Of a stretch of 64,000 bases of DNA, positions 16,669 through 25,640 are shown one piece after another. The notes below the pieces were generated by a model that searched no databases, had not been told where the DNA came from, and saw only the letters and a program-made list of their open reading frames with translations. Position 1 is the stretch's first letter, and each line of letters starts with the position of its first letter. The stretch is taken from positions 1-64,000 of the forward strand of contig CAYTMQ010000014.1 in assembly GCA_964438995.1 (NCBI GenBank), in the 5' to 3' direction. A program made the position numbers and the translations under genes. This DNA is from JABMMZ01 sp964438995. Lineage in GTDB: Bacteria > Bacteroidota > Bacteroidia > NS11-12g > UBA955.

Positions 16669-17250
16669 TCAATCGCTTTCCCATTTTCTGGTAGTTTTAC
16701 CAGACCTATAATACATTGGCCAGGCATTTTGCTTGGCCTTTTTTATGAGTTCTTTCCTAAGTAATTTAGGGTAAAAATATTTACGCCATAACTTATTGAT
16801 ACGAATGGTTTCGAAAATCCCCGCAGATGCACACATTTCATAGGCAGATGAAGCACATCGCATTCCAAAAAAGGCGTAATCATATGTCATAACTTCATAC
16901 CGTTTTCTAATGACCGAATCTAGTCTAACCCTTTGAATACTATCTATTGGAATGGTTATTATCAAAAAACGACTTCCGGTTGTATCAAATACAAATCTAT
17001 CTTCGTATTCAAAGACAATTCTTGAATTGATTTTTTTCCTTTTGAACACGTGAACATTCCCATTCGGCACAAAACTGGCAAACTCTTTCTTATAACTTAT
17101 ACTGACATGTCCTCCATGGATACCTCCAAACCATTTGTCCTCATCTTTGCTAATTGGCTTAGAGCCATAAACAAATAAAATCTTCAAAGAATCAGTGGCA
17201 TTGGATACATACCCAATACACCACAACACGACTACTAAGGATGTTTTCAT
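16669..17250 (-). CDS. Exported protein, possible permuted papain-fold (NlpC/P60-like)
   Basis: 193 aa from the ATG at 17250 (MKTSLVVVLWCIGYVSNA signal). The conserved-looking elements are GGIHGGHVSIS (His early) and FFGMRCASSAYEMC (Cys late), the His-then-Cys order of circularly permuted NlpC/P60 peptidases (YaeF/YiiX/LRAT-like). The basic C-terminus (RKELIKKAKQNAW, SGKTTRKWESD) is unexplained. The family assignment is an inference from two motifs; it may be something else. Confidence 0.45.
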   Translation of the reverse strand: MKTSLVVVLWCIGYVSNATDSLKILFVYGSKPISKDEDKWFGGIHGGHVSISYKKEFASFVPNGNVHVFKRKKINSRIVFEYEDRFVFDTTGSRFLIITIPIDSIQRVRLDSVIRKRYEVMTYDYAFFGMRCASSAYEMCASAGIFETIRINKLWRKYFYPKLLRKELIKKAKQNAWPMYYRSGKTTRKWESD

Positions 17251-17384
17251 TTTTGATGCGTTTATACATACAAACGCATTAAGGTAAACTCTAATTGCAT
17301 AACTCTTAATGAGCAAGTAAAAAAATGTTCAGTTTTTGATGTATCTTGCAACTAAATTACTAGAAAAGACGTCTTTATATTGAA

Positions 17385-19211
17385 TTGAAAAACCTTCTAA
17401 TTATATGGTTATTAGTTTGTTTTAAACTTTCTGCTACGCATATTGTAGGTGGAGAAATGACCTATAAATATCTTGGGTCAAATGAATATGAGTTGAAGTT
17501 GAAATTGTACATCGACTGTTACAATGGAAGCACTCAGGCCATAGCCCAAGACTTATATGCCAATATCGGCATATTTGAAGGTGATTCAGGCAAATTGATT
17601 CAAGGGTTGTGTCAATCACCCATCAGAAACAGTCCAATTAGAGTGTCTAAAACCAATTACAATTGCATTAAAATATCTCCTAATGCCTGTGTAGATGCTT
17701 ATGAATATATCACCAATGTTGTATTACCTCCGATAAAAGGTGGATACTATTTAAGCTTTCAGAGATGTTGCAGAAACAACACCATAGTCAACATCATCAA
17801 TCCATTGTCAACTGGTGAAAACATTTGGACAAAAATCAATGACACCCTTAGTTTTGGCTATAATTCTAGTCCGGAATTTAAAAACCTCCCACCAAATTTT
17901 CTTTGTACAAATGCACAATTAATTTTCGATCATTCTGCTACAGATATTGATGGTGACAGTCTCGTCTATGAGTTCTTTCATCCATATAACGGTGCTACAA
18001 ACAACAATCCACGACCAGAATGCAATCTTTTCGAGAATCCACCATTTACTCAAATCGTATTTGGTTCGTCATACACATTTAACAATGCCATTCCCTCTAG
18101 TCCAGTTGTTAGTTTGAATAGGTATACTGGAGAATTGCGCATAACGCCAATACAGGTTGGACAATATGTTGTTGGAATTGTTGTTAAAGAATTCCGAGAT
18201 GGCCGATTGATTGGCTATACACAAAGAGATTATCAGTTCAATGTACAAGATTGTGTGTTCGAAACCACATCAGCTTTTGTTAACCCAAGTGTCAATTGCA
18301 ATAGAGAAGTCTTTTTCACCAATAACAGTCAGAATGCTGACACTTATAAATGGGAATTTGGCGATTCTACAACTCTAAATGACACATCAAGTACAAAAAA
18401 TGGATATTATAGATATGCCAAACCAGGCTCGTATTGGGTGAAACTATTAGCAGCCAAAGGCAATTGTGTCGACTCAATAAAAAAACTGGTTACAGTATTT
18501 GATAGAATCAATTTCAAATTACCAAACGACACGACTATTTGTCCAGGAAGTTCCCTTAAAATCGTTCCCGATTCAATTTATAAATCAGCTTCATATCTTT
18601 GGAACAACGGGACAAAAGACAGTTTTATCATTGTCAATACTGATGGATCTTATTGGTTAAATGTTACATTGGGCAATTGCAGCACCAACGATACCATCAA
18701 CATTGCATTTGATAAATTGGTTGTTGATCTAATTTCTGATAGTTTAGAATGCAATCCTCAAACCTATGAATTAAATGCCATTTTAAAAGCAAGAGGCTCA
18801 TACAAAAGCATCAATTGGAACTCTAAAGATTATCCAATTCCAATCAACTACCAAGACAGTTTTCTGGTCATACGCAACAAAGGCCATTTCACAATAGAAG
18901 GCTTAACAAAAAACAATTGTCCTTACAGCGACTCTTTGACCATAGTAGGATTTGATGCGAGTAAGTTATTGAGGACCGGCAATGTATTTACACCAAATGG
19001 CGACCAAATAAACGATGCATTTCCTGCTGAGAGCCCTGGCTATAGCTACAAACTTCAGGTGTTTAACAGATGGGGAATAGAAGTTTACAAAGGCGAAAAC
19101 TCGCCATGGTATGCCAACGGTTTCCCTAATGGTGTGTATTATTATTTCATAGAGATGGAAGCTTGCGGGTCTGATAACCAATTACACGGCGTTGTTCAAG
19201 TTATCAAATAA
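17385..19211 (+). CDS. T9SS type B secreted PKD-domain protein
   Basis: 608 aa, TTG start at 17385 giving MKNLLIIWLLVCFKLSATHIVGGEMTY, a signal peptide plus the THIVGGE(M/I)TY opening common in gliding-motility-associated proteins. Cys-rich N-terminal domain, cadherin-like stretch near 200-280, PKD domain near 310-370 (YKWEFGDSTT, KPGSYWVKLLA), Ig-like domain near 380-440. The last 85 residues are the CHU_C/type B sorting domain: VFTPNGDQINDAF, FNRWGIEVY, GVYYYFIE. It is therefore exported by the T9SS and left on the surface or released. Its last 30 bp overlap the convergent aroE gene. Confidence 0.88.
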   Translation: MKNLLIIWLLVCFKLSATHIVGGEMTYKYLGSNEYELKLKLYIDCYNGSTQAIAQDLYANIGIFEGDSGKLIQGLCQSPIRNSPIRVSKTNYNCIKISPNACVDAYEYITNVVLPPIKGGYYLSFQRCCRNNTIVNIINPLSTGENIWTKINDTLSFGYNSSPEFKNLPPNFLCTNAQLIFDHSATDIDGDSLVYEFFHPYNGATNNNPRPECNLFENPPFTQIVFGSSYTFNNAIPSSPVVSLNRYTGELRITPIQVGQYVVGIVVKEFRDGRLIGYTQRDYQFNVQDCVFETTSAFVNPSVNCNREVFFTNNSQNADTYKWEFGDSTTLNDTSSTKNGYYRYAKPGSYWVKLLAAKGNCVDSIKKLVTVFDRINFKLPNDTTICPGSSLKIVPDSIYKSASYLWNNGTKDSFIIVNTDGSYWLNVTLGNCSTNDTINIAFDKLVVDLISDSLECNPQTYELNAILKARGSYKSINWNSKDYPIPINYQDSFLVIRNKGHFTIEGLTKNNCPYSDSLTIVGFDASKLLRTGNVFTPNGDQINDAFPAESPGYSYKLQVFNRWGIEVYKGENSPWYANGFPNGVYYYFIEMEACGSDNQLHGVVQVIK

Positions 19212-19943
19212 GTGCTGCTGAATGATATCCCATGCAGCATCTGCCTGTAAATGCAACATCTCCAAGCCATTTTTTACTTTGGCATTCGACTTTTCAAAGG
19301 CTTTCATAGTAGCAGTTACTTCCGGATTATAAATCAAATCGTAGAAATAAGCCATATTTGGAATTTGGGAAAAATCGATTGGAAGTACATCATTCGTTTT
19401 TGAATTAGAAGACATACCAATAGGAGTACAATTGATAAACAATTGATATTTCGTAACATCCAGATTATAGTAATTGATTTCAGATTGCCTTCCAACCACA
19501 TCAAAATCTATATTCAATTCTTTTAAAACATATGCAATAGCTTTTGAAGAGCCTCCAGTTCCGAAGACAACTGCTTTACCATTAAAATCGTCAATAAAGT
19601 TTACCAAACTTTGTTTAAACCCAATCACATCTGTGTTAAAAGCATTCAACTTTATATCCTGCCCTTTCCTATCGATGCACACCAAATTACTAGCACCAAT
19701 AATATCAACTGCATTAGAAATAGAATGACAATAAGGTAAAACCAGCGACTTATAAGGGATGGTGATATTAAAAGCGACCATATCAGAATGCGACTCAATA
19801 AGATGAGGCAAATCGCTAATACGCTCAAGCGGAAATGCTTGATAGTCCCAATTGTTGAGACCTAAGGCTTTAAATTTTTCCTTGAAATATGCCGGAGAAA
19901 AAGTGTGTCCGAGAGGATAACCGATTAATCCAATAAGTGGCAT
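19182..19943 (-). CDS. aroE: Shikimate dehydrogenase
   Basis: 253 aa. It reduces 3-dehydroshikimate to shikimate with NADPH in the chorismate pathway. Substrate domain: GYPLGHTFSP (Ser/His contact), FNITIPYK (catalytic Lys), NAFNTDVIGF (catalytic Asp). Nucleotide domain: VVFGTGGSSKAIAY; then NCTPIGM and GLEMLHLQA. Slightly short but complete. Follows dedA after 5 bp on the minus strand. Its 3' end overlaps the end of the T9SS type B gene by 30 bp, so the C-termini of both are coded by the same bases. Confidence 0.95.
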   Translation of the reverse strand: MPLIGLIGYPLGHTFSPAYFKEKFKALGLNNWDYQAFPLERISDLPHLIESHSDMVAFNITIPYKSLVLPYCHSISNAVDIIGASNLVCIDRKGQDIKLNAFNTDVIGFKQSLVNFIDDFNGKAVVFGTGGSSKAIAYVLKELNIDFDVVGRQSEINYYNLDVTKYQLFINCTPIGMSSNSKTNDVLPIDFSQIPNMAYFYDLIYNPEVTATMKAFEKSNAKVKNGLEMLHLQADAAWDIIQQHLFDNLNNAV

Positions 19944-19948
19944 ATTGA

Positions 19949-20626
19949 TTATTTATTATCTTCTACAGCATCGATAATGGCATCTTTTTTACCCATCTTA
20001 GCGCGAATAAACTCGACAACGATAGGCAATAGAGATATACCGATAATTCCAAAAATAACGATTTCGAAATTCTTTTGAATAAATGGAATATTGCCACACA
20101 GATAACCTAACACTGTAACACCTCCAACCCACAATACTGCTCCTAAAACACAGTTAACGATGTACTTTCTGTAGTTCATAGAACCAGCACCAGCTACAAA
20201 TGGCGCAACTGTTCTAACAATAGGAATAAACCTTGCAATGATGACCGTTTTACCGCCGTATTTGTTATAGTAAGACTCAGTCTTTTCAATATGTTGACGT
20301 TTCAAAAAGAGTATTTTCTCTTTGCTTTTAATGAGTGTTCCGAAAAATCGTCCAATAAAATAATTGGTATTATCGCCTAGCAATGCAGCTACAATCAATA
20401 GAGGAATAAGAATACTGATGTTTAAACTACCTTCAGATGCGGCAAGAGCACCTGCTGCAAACAACAATGAATCACCAGGCAACAAAGGCATCACTACCAA
20501 TCCTGTTTCCACAAAAATTATGAGAAAAAGAATGCCATAAATCCATAGACCATACTCACCAATCCAAAGCTTAAGGTAATCGTTTAAATGCAAAAGTATA
20601 TCCAGTCCGTGTTTGATCATTTCCAT
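19949..20626 (-). CDS. DedA family membrane protein
   Basis: 225 aa. DedA/SNARE-associated family, which includes undecaprenyl-phosphate and lipid translocases. Motifs: ETGLVVMPLLPGDSLLFAAGALA (re-entrant region with E and PGDS), GDNTNYFIGRFFG, FLKRQHIEKTESYYNKYGGKTVIIARFIPIVRTVAPFVAGAGSM (the conserved F-x-R-x-x-P-x-x-R segment). Five or so helices. The basic and acidic tail KMGKKDAIIDAVEDNK is cytosolic. Upstream of aroE in the same direction. Confidence 0.9.
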   Translation of the reverse strand: MEMIKHGLDILLHLNDYLKLWIGEYGLWIYGILFLIIFVETGLVVMPLLPGDSLLFAAGALAASEGSLNISILIPLLIVAALLGDNTNYFIGRFFGTLIKSKEKILFLKRQHIEKTESYYNKYGGKTVIIARFIPIVRTVAPFVAGAGSMNYRKYIVNCVLGAVLWVGGVTVLGYLCGNIPFIQKNFEIVIFGIIGISLLPIVVEFIRAKMGKKDAIIDAVEDNK

Positions 20627-20675
20627 GACACAAAAGTAATACTTTTACTGAATACTAAAGCCAGAAATGGTCGAA

Positions 20676-20789
20676 TCAATAAACTTATTCGTCCTCTGGT
20701 CGGTTGCCTGCAGGCCGTGCCAAAGGAACCTCCTATCCCTCTTCATAGTCTCGAAGATTCGAAACTGGGCAAGCGTTACGACCTCTACA
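20676..20789. repeat. GC-rich intergenic segment, possible dispersed repeat
   Basis: The 163 bp between LOG and dedA contain about 110 bp that are clearly more GC-rich than the surroundings. It holds a 10-bp palindrome GCCTGCAGGC at about 20706-20715 and a hairpin TCGAA-GA-TTCGA near 20751-20762. On the minus strand the piece CGAGACTATGAAGAGGGA resembles the REP element near the RAYT gene (CGAAGTCTGTGACGAGGGA). Both strands happen to be open across it, but neither reading looks like a protein. I judge it a member of a dispersed repeat rather than a gene. Confidence 0.4.
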
Positions 20790-21509
20790 CTACTCCCACA
20801 GCCACTTCTTGCGCTGTTTAGGTTTTAATCCGAAAGGAACAATTGTATGTGTGATGATGAAGTTTACAGCCTCGTCGATATCGTCGGTTACCAAAAACAA
20901 ATCAGTATCTTCTGGACTTATCGTACCGTGCTTCTTCATATCTTCGATGTATTCCAATAATTTTTGATGGTATTCGCGACCGAATAGCACCACTGGGTAT
21001 CGTTTTATCATGGAGGTTTGAATCAATGTCAACACTTCAAACAACTCGTCCATAGTACCAAATCCACCAGGCATTGCAACCAATCCGTAAGAATATTTTA
21101 GTAACAACACCTTTCTTACAAAGAAGAATCTGATGTTGGTGAATCTCTGAAGATATGGATTAGGGTCTTGTTCGAATGGCAGTTTGATATTACAACCAAC
21201 AGATTTACCGCCCACTTCAACTGCTCCCCTATTGGCAGCTTCCATTATACCCGGACCACCACCTGTCATAATGGTAAAACCATTTTGAGCAATTTTGCCA
21301 CCTAAAATTCTAGCACTTTGATAGTGTGGATGATCTTCTTTAAATCTGGCAGAACCAAATACTGTAATACAAGGACCAACAAAGTGCAACACCCTAAATC
21401 CTTTTATAAATTCCCATGCAACTTTTAATGTAAATAAAAATTCCTTAAATCTCGACTGAGGACCCTCTAAAAACTTGATTTCCTCTCTACTAAATTCGTG
21501 TTTATTCAT
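20790..21509 (-). CDS. LOG family protein (TIGR00730, cytokinin riboside phosphoribohydrolase-like)
   Basis: 239 aa. Rossmann-like LOG/'lysine decarboxylase' family, nucleoside 5'-monophosphate phosphoribohydrolases. Motifs: VFGSARF, MTGGGPGIMEAANRGA, and the signature PGGFGTMDELFEVLT, which matches PGGxGTxxE with the catalytic Glu. An N-terminal 45-residue extension (EFSREEIKFLEGPQSRFKEF) is typical of the Bacteroidota long form. Upstream of dedA across the GC-rich segment. Confidence 0.88.
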   Translation of the reverse strand: MNKHEFSREEIKFLEGPQSRFKEFLFTLKVAWEFIKGFRVLHFVGPCITVFGSARFKEDHPHYQSARILGGKIAQNGFTIMTGGGPGIMEAANRGAVEVGGKSVGCNIKLPFEQDPNPYLQRFTNIRFFFVRKVLLLKYSYGLVAMPGGFGTMDELFEVLTLIQTSMIKRYPVVLFGREYHQKLLEYIEDMKKHGTISPEDTDLFLVTDDIDEAVNFIITHTIVPFGLKPKQRKKWLWE

Positions 21510-21668
21510 TCTAAAATATATCGTTATATGTAATTAAACAATGTGGCTATTTCTATTAATTCAAGAACTTTGCCAATATTGTCCATGACTAAAAATTTGA
21601 CTGTAAAATGCAAAAGTATCATTAATTCTTACATTACTTAAAAGTTTTTTACCTACATGTCTGTTCAA

Positions 21669-21702
21669 TTTGACATTTAATCGAAGCTTTCATGTATTTT
21701 TG
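21669..21702 (+). promoter_or_regulatory. Promoter of the probable porZ gene
   Basis: TTTG (21669-21672), a 22-bp spacer and TATTTTTG (21695-21702). The spacer is a little longer than the 19-20 bp seen elsewhere here. Leaves a leader of about 65 nt before the ATG at 21773. Confidence 0.5.
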
Positions 21703-21704
21703 TT

Positions 21705-21734
21705 GATGTAAAACTTTCGAAATATTTTTACATC
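21705..21734 (+). other. Leader hairpin before porZ
   Basis: GATGTAAAA (21705-21713) and TTTTACATC (21726-21734) form a perfect 9-bp stem with a 12-base loop, right at the expected transcript start. It could protect the 5' end of the mRNA or be a repressor operator. Confidence 0.5.
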
Positions 21735-21772
21735 CATAAAATAAATTACTTTAATTATAGTTTAGGTCGTGT

Positions 21773-24055
21773 ATGAAATTGACAACCCGCTTAGCTCTGC
21801 TGATATTTTTACTCTTTAGCCAATTCCTTAAAGCTGAAAACAAACCAGTGGCTTTAGGTCAATGGCGCGTGCATTTGCCATACCGCTCAGTTAATGTCAT
21901 TGAAGAAACTAAAGACAAGATCTATTGTGCTGGTTTGTATGGCATGTTTTCGTATGACAGAGCAGATGGTTTTACTGAAAGACTTTCCCCTATCAATGGA
22001 TTTGGAGGATATAAAGCTCAAGCAATGGCTTATGATGAAAGTTCAGACCAATTGCTGATTGCTTATGCCGATTGCAGACTAGAAATTCTGAAAGATAAAA
22101 AAATCACGCGAAATGACGACATCTTCAACAAAACAATCGTTGGAGAAAAGACCATCAACCACATCAACATCGTCAACGAATTTGCCTATATTTCTACAAC
22201 ATTTGGTTTACTTGAATTCAACCTTCAAAAAAATGAATTCAAAAATTCTTATCAAAATATTGGTCCAGGAGGCACCGTCATCCCAATTTATAGTTCATGT
22301 ATTTTAAATGACAGCATCTTTATATCTACCAATACTGGTATCTATAGAGGCAGCATGAATCCTTTGGTCAACCTAGGTATTAGTACCAATTGGACCCTTG
22401 TTAAATCAGCTTCTATCAAATCAAAACACATTGCGTCATTCAATGGCAATTTGTATGCTGAAATCGATTCGTTTTTATACAAATACGATCAAACATCTTG
22501 GTCGTTGGTAGAGCCAAATAAAGTCATCGTAACCAACATTGATGTAGACCACAACAAACTGCTTATGGGAGTTTATGGTAAATATATCATCACAATTGAT
22601 GGCTCTAACAACCAATCAACCAAAAGCATCAATATCCTTAATGAATGCTTGTTAGATGGCAATGGCAATTACTGGTATGCTTCTCCAGCTAATGGGTTGG
22701 CATTTATGAATCCTTACGGACCAGAATTGTATTTCTATCCTAACGGACCGCGAGCCAACACCTCTTTTTCTATGGTAAATGCATTCAACAACTTGTATGT
22801 CACAGCTGGAGGTTTGCGTGTTACAACCTACGCTCCAACATTTAATGGAGAAAAGTATTACTATTTTAACAACTACGATTGGACCAATTCTCCAGAAAAT
22901 CCTCTAACACTTCCATTATACGATTACACCCATTCAGCATTTAGTAAATCTTTAAACAGGTTGATTATTGGAACACATGGTAAAGGATTGTTGCAAATGG
23001 ACAATGGCGAACCTAAAAAAGTATGGGATGAAACGAATTCTCCACTTAGAGGAAGATTGAATTTGTACACCATCATATCAGGGGTTGCCTTTGATTCTCG
23101 AAACAATTTATGGGTGAGCAATTTTGATGTCGATAGCAGTTTACACATGATGACACCTGCAGGCAAATGGACCAGCTATAAAATGCCTACGAGCATGACT
23201 GGCAAAATTGTGATTGACAACAAAAACAACAAATGGATTCTTACACCCCAAGCAGGAATCGGCATAATTGCGTTTAGTGATAAAAACACAGCAGACCCTT
23301 CTGACGATATAAAAATCACCTTGAATACCAATAAAGGAACTGGCAATTTACCTTCATCTAATGTCAACGACATTGCATTCACCAAATCTGGAGAATTGCT
23401 GATAGGCACCGATGGTGGATATGTTAAAATTAGAAGTCCACAAAATGCTTTCAATTCAAATGCAAAACCAGGCGATTACGACGCCCAAAAAGTCATCATT
23501 TCTGTTGAATCAAACAGCAATCTTGGTGGTTATTTATTAGGAGCAGAAGTCATTAATTGTATTGTTGTAGATGGTGGCGACAGAAGATGGTTTGGAACCA
23601 GCACTGGCGCTTGGTTAATTGACAGTGATGGAGAAACAGTATTACACCATTTCACCAAAGACAATTCACCATTATTAGCAGACAATGTTACCAGCATAGC
23701 CATTATGGAATCAACTGGCGAAGTATTCTTTGGTACTGATAATGGGATGGTTTCTTTCCGTTCAGATGCTTTAGCTCCATCTAAAAATCTTGATGCTTTA
23801 AAAATATACCCTAACCCAGTAAAACCAGAGTATACAGGAGATATCGCTATAACAGGTGTTCCAGACAACACACTGGTTAAAATTACAGATATCAACGGTG
23901 CCTTAGTCAACCAAATGTATTCTAATGGAGGCATGGCAACATGGAATGGCAACACCTTTGATGGCAATAGAGCATCAACTGGAGTGTACCTTGTATTTTG
24001 CATGAATCAAGATGGTAGCGAAACACAAGTAGGTAAAATATTATTCGTACATTAA
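21773..24055 (+). CDS. porZ: Probable T9SS component PorZ (double beta-propeller, C-terminal sorting domain)
   Basis: 760 aa. Signal peptide at about 1-21. Opens with GQWRVHLPYRSVNVIEETKDKIYCAGLYGMFSYD, the PorZ propeller opening. Two propeller regions follow (regulator-propeller-like repeats such as FDSRNNLWVSNFD, DNKNNKWILTP, ILGxDGG-type blades), then a C-terminal immunoglobulin-like sorting domain (IYPNPVKPEYTGDIAITGV, TDINGALVNQMYSNGG, STGVYLVF, GKILFVH). In P. gingivalis PorZ is the surface component of the T9SS attachment complex. recO follows after 4 bp. Symbol is given on architecture and opening motif; a related propeller protein is possible. Confidence 0.7.
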   Translation: MKLTTRLALLIFLLFSQFLKAENKPVALGQWRVHLPYRSVNVIEETKDKIYCAGLYGMFSYDRADGFTERLSPINGFGGYKAQAMAYDESSDQLLIAYADCRLEILKDKKITRNDDIFNKTIVGEKTINHINIVNEFAYISTTFGLLEFNLQKNEFKNSYQNIGPGGTVIPIYSSCILNDSIFISTNTGIYRGSMNPLVNLGISTNWTLVKSASIKSKHIASFNGNLYAEIDSFLYKYDQTSWSLVEPNKVIVTNIDVDHNKLLMGVYGKYIITIDGSNNQSTKSINILNECLLDGNGNYWYASPANGLAFMNPYGPELYFYPNGPRANTSFSMVNAFNNLYVTAGGLRVTTYAPTFNGEKYYYFNNYDWTNSPENPLTLPLYDYTHSAFSKSLNRLIIGTHGKGLLQMDNGEPKKVWDETNSPLRGRLNLYTIISGVAFDSRNNLWVSNFDVDSSLHMMTPAGKWTSYKMPTSMTGKIVIDNKNNKWILTPQAGIGIIAFSDKNTADPSDDIKITLNTNKGTGNLPSSNVNDIAFTKSGELLIGTDGGYVKIRSPQNAFNSNAKPGDYDAQKVIISVESNSNLGGYLLGAEVINCIVVDGGDRRWFGTSTGAWLIDSDGETVLHHFTKDNSPLLADNVTSIAIMESTGEVFFGTDNGMVSFRSDALAPSKNLDALKIYPNPVKPEYTGDIAITGVPDNTLVKITDINGALVNQMYSNGGMATWNGNTFDGNRASTGVYLVFCMNQDGSETQVGKILFVH

Positions 24056-24059
24056 TTTC

Positions 24060-24770
24060 ATGGTAACTAAGACCAAAGGCATTGTTTTGCGAACCATTAA
24101 ATACGGTGAAGCCTCTGCTATTTGCAATATCCTAACCGAGCAATTTGGTCTACTAGGTTTTCATATTCCTGCGGCTTTTAAAAACAAAGGGAAAATAAAA
24201 ATATCCTATTTGCAACCTTTGAATTTGGTTGAATTCAGTTTCAATTACAACAAAATTAAAAACCTTCACAGCATTAGCGATATCAGTTGTCATCAATACC
24301 CTGATTTTAAAAATTTCAATCAACAGGCCTTTTACCATGTCTTATGTGAGTTGCTTCAACAAACCATCAAAGACAATGAAATCAATCATTCATTATTTCA
24401 CTATTTGTATGATGAGGCAATTCCAAGCATTAATACAGATTTGCACTTTTGGCAATTGCCCTATGTAATGTTGAGCATATTACACCATTATGGCTGTGCT
24501 CCAAACATCGATACCTATTCTGACAATACCTGCCTGGATCTAAAGAATGGTATTTTCATAGACCATTCACCCATCAATCGATTTTTATCAAATGAAACTT
24601 GTTCATCATTGATTTTTGATATGATGACCAAAGGCATCATGCACCTAGACAATCAAGCTCGATTGAGACAACAAGTCACCAATGATTTGATAACCTACTA
24701 CCGTTTACACATTCAAGAAGATTTTAGTTTAAGGAGCATGGATGTTTTGATGGAAGTAGTAAGCAAATAA
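24060..24770 (+). CDS. recO: DNA repair protein RecO
   Basis: 236 aa. Loads RecA by displacing SSB in the RecFOR pathway; recF is in this window at 58037. N-terminal OB fold (KTKGIVLRTIKYGEASAICNILTEQFGLLGFHIPAAF), then a helical domain. The usual zinc cysteines are reduced (a single GCAPN-type Cys near 144), as in many Bacteroidota RecO proteins. Starts 4 bp after porZ. Confidence 0.9.
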   Translation: MVTKTKGIVLRTIKYGEASAICNILTEQFGLLGFHIPAAFKNKGKIKISYLQPLNLVEFSFNYNKIKNLHSISDISCHQYPDFKNFNQQAFYHVLCELLQQTIKDNEINHSLFHYLYDEAIPSINTDLHFWQLPYVMLSILHHYGCAPNIDTYSDNTCLDLKNGIFIDHSPINRFLSNETCSSLIFDMMTKGIMHLDNQARLRQQVTNDLITYYRLHIQEDFSLRSMDVLMEVVSK

Positions 24771-24823
24771 ACACATTTTCAAAAAAAAATATCCAAAAAA
24801 CAACGATTTTCTAACGACACATC

Positions 24824-25576
24824 ATGAAATATTTTTTACCCATTCTCCTACTTGCTTGCACAAATCAAACAAATGTTTCCAATCTATCAGACCATAAAAA
24901 AGCTTTCGAAACCATTGCATACAGCAATCAAGGCATTATTCTTTGTGACACACTAATTGAGTACAATAGATATTTAGATACTATTGGAATTATTACTAAC
25001 CTCAAAGAAACGTTGATTAGCATAGACAGCATTTCGAAACAGAAACATATTTTATTTGACTCCAAAGACTCATGTGATGCATTAAATCTAGTTCACATAA
25101 AAATCAAAAACAAATGGCATTGGGTCTATAGTAATTCTGTATTGGAATACAGCAATCAGTCTAAACAACTATTTTATTACAACAAAAAGAATATGAAGTA
25201 TCTGTTTGGTGATACAAGCATCCAAATACATCCGTTAAATGATTTTAGTATTGGTGTCTCCAATCAAGACGGATTAACCGGATGTGGAAATGCAATAAAC
25301 GCGACCATCATAGATATTCCACAATTTGGCAGCGCAAAAATCGCTAAAGTAATTGCCAATATAGACGATGAGTATCCAAATAAGTACTTCTCTATTGACC
25401 AGCACGATGGTTGGGAGGATAGCATTCAACACATCAATATACATGCAGACACGATGTTCATGACCGTTCATAGAGAATACCAAGAAGGTTCGGCCGATTT
25501 AGAATTAAAATTTTTACTAAAAAAAGAGCGTTTCGACATGCTTTATATCAGAAAAACAAACGTTAAGGATTTTTAG
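24824..25576 (+). CDS. Hypothetical lipoprotein
   Basis: 250 aa. MKYFLPILLLAC gives a very short lipoprotein signal (lipobox LLAC, Cys12). The mature part has alternating beta-like segments and a Asp/His-rich region near 180-215 (FSIDQHDGWEDSIQHINIHADTMFMTVHREYQEGSADLELKF). I do not recognise the family. It stands alone between recO and the PhnA-domain gene. Confidence 0.6.
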   Translation: MKYFLPILLLACTNQTNVSNLSDHKKAFETIAYSNQGIILCDTLIEYNRYLDTIGIITNLKETLISIDSISKQKHILFDSKDSCDALNLVHIKIKNKWHWVYSNSVLEYSNQSKQLFYYNKKNMKYLFGDTSIQIHPLNDFSIGVSNQDGLTGCGNAINATIIDIPQFGSAKIAKVIANIDDEYPNKYFSIDQHDGWEDSIQHINIHADTMFMTVHREYQEGSADLELKFLLKKERFDMLYIRKTNVKDF

Positions 25577-25624
25577 ACTGATGCTAAACAAGTAAGCTCC
25601 AATACAATGGGTATTTTTTTTTAA

Positions 25625-25632
25625 TACCTTTG
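25625..25632 (+). promoter_or_regulatory. -7 promoter element of the PhnA-domain gene
   Basis: TACCTTTG, 8 bp before the ATG at 25641, preceded by an 8-base T tract. No clear -33 TTTG. The leader would be almost nil. Confidence 0.55.
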
Positions 25633-25640
25633 CGACAATT

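Noticed and set aside
20690..20790. Possible tRNA, SRP RNA or RNase P RNA in the GC-rich gap before dedA
   Set aside because: No acceptor-stem pairing or T-arm with a TTCGAAT loop forms properly, no GGAA tetraloop/SRP domain IV sequence, and no RNase P P4 sequence on either strand.
20588..20821. 77-aa plus-strand reading frame over the LOG/dedA gap
   Set aside because: Runs antisense across dedA and LOG ends and the GC-rich repeat; no recognisable protein features.
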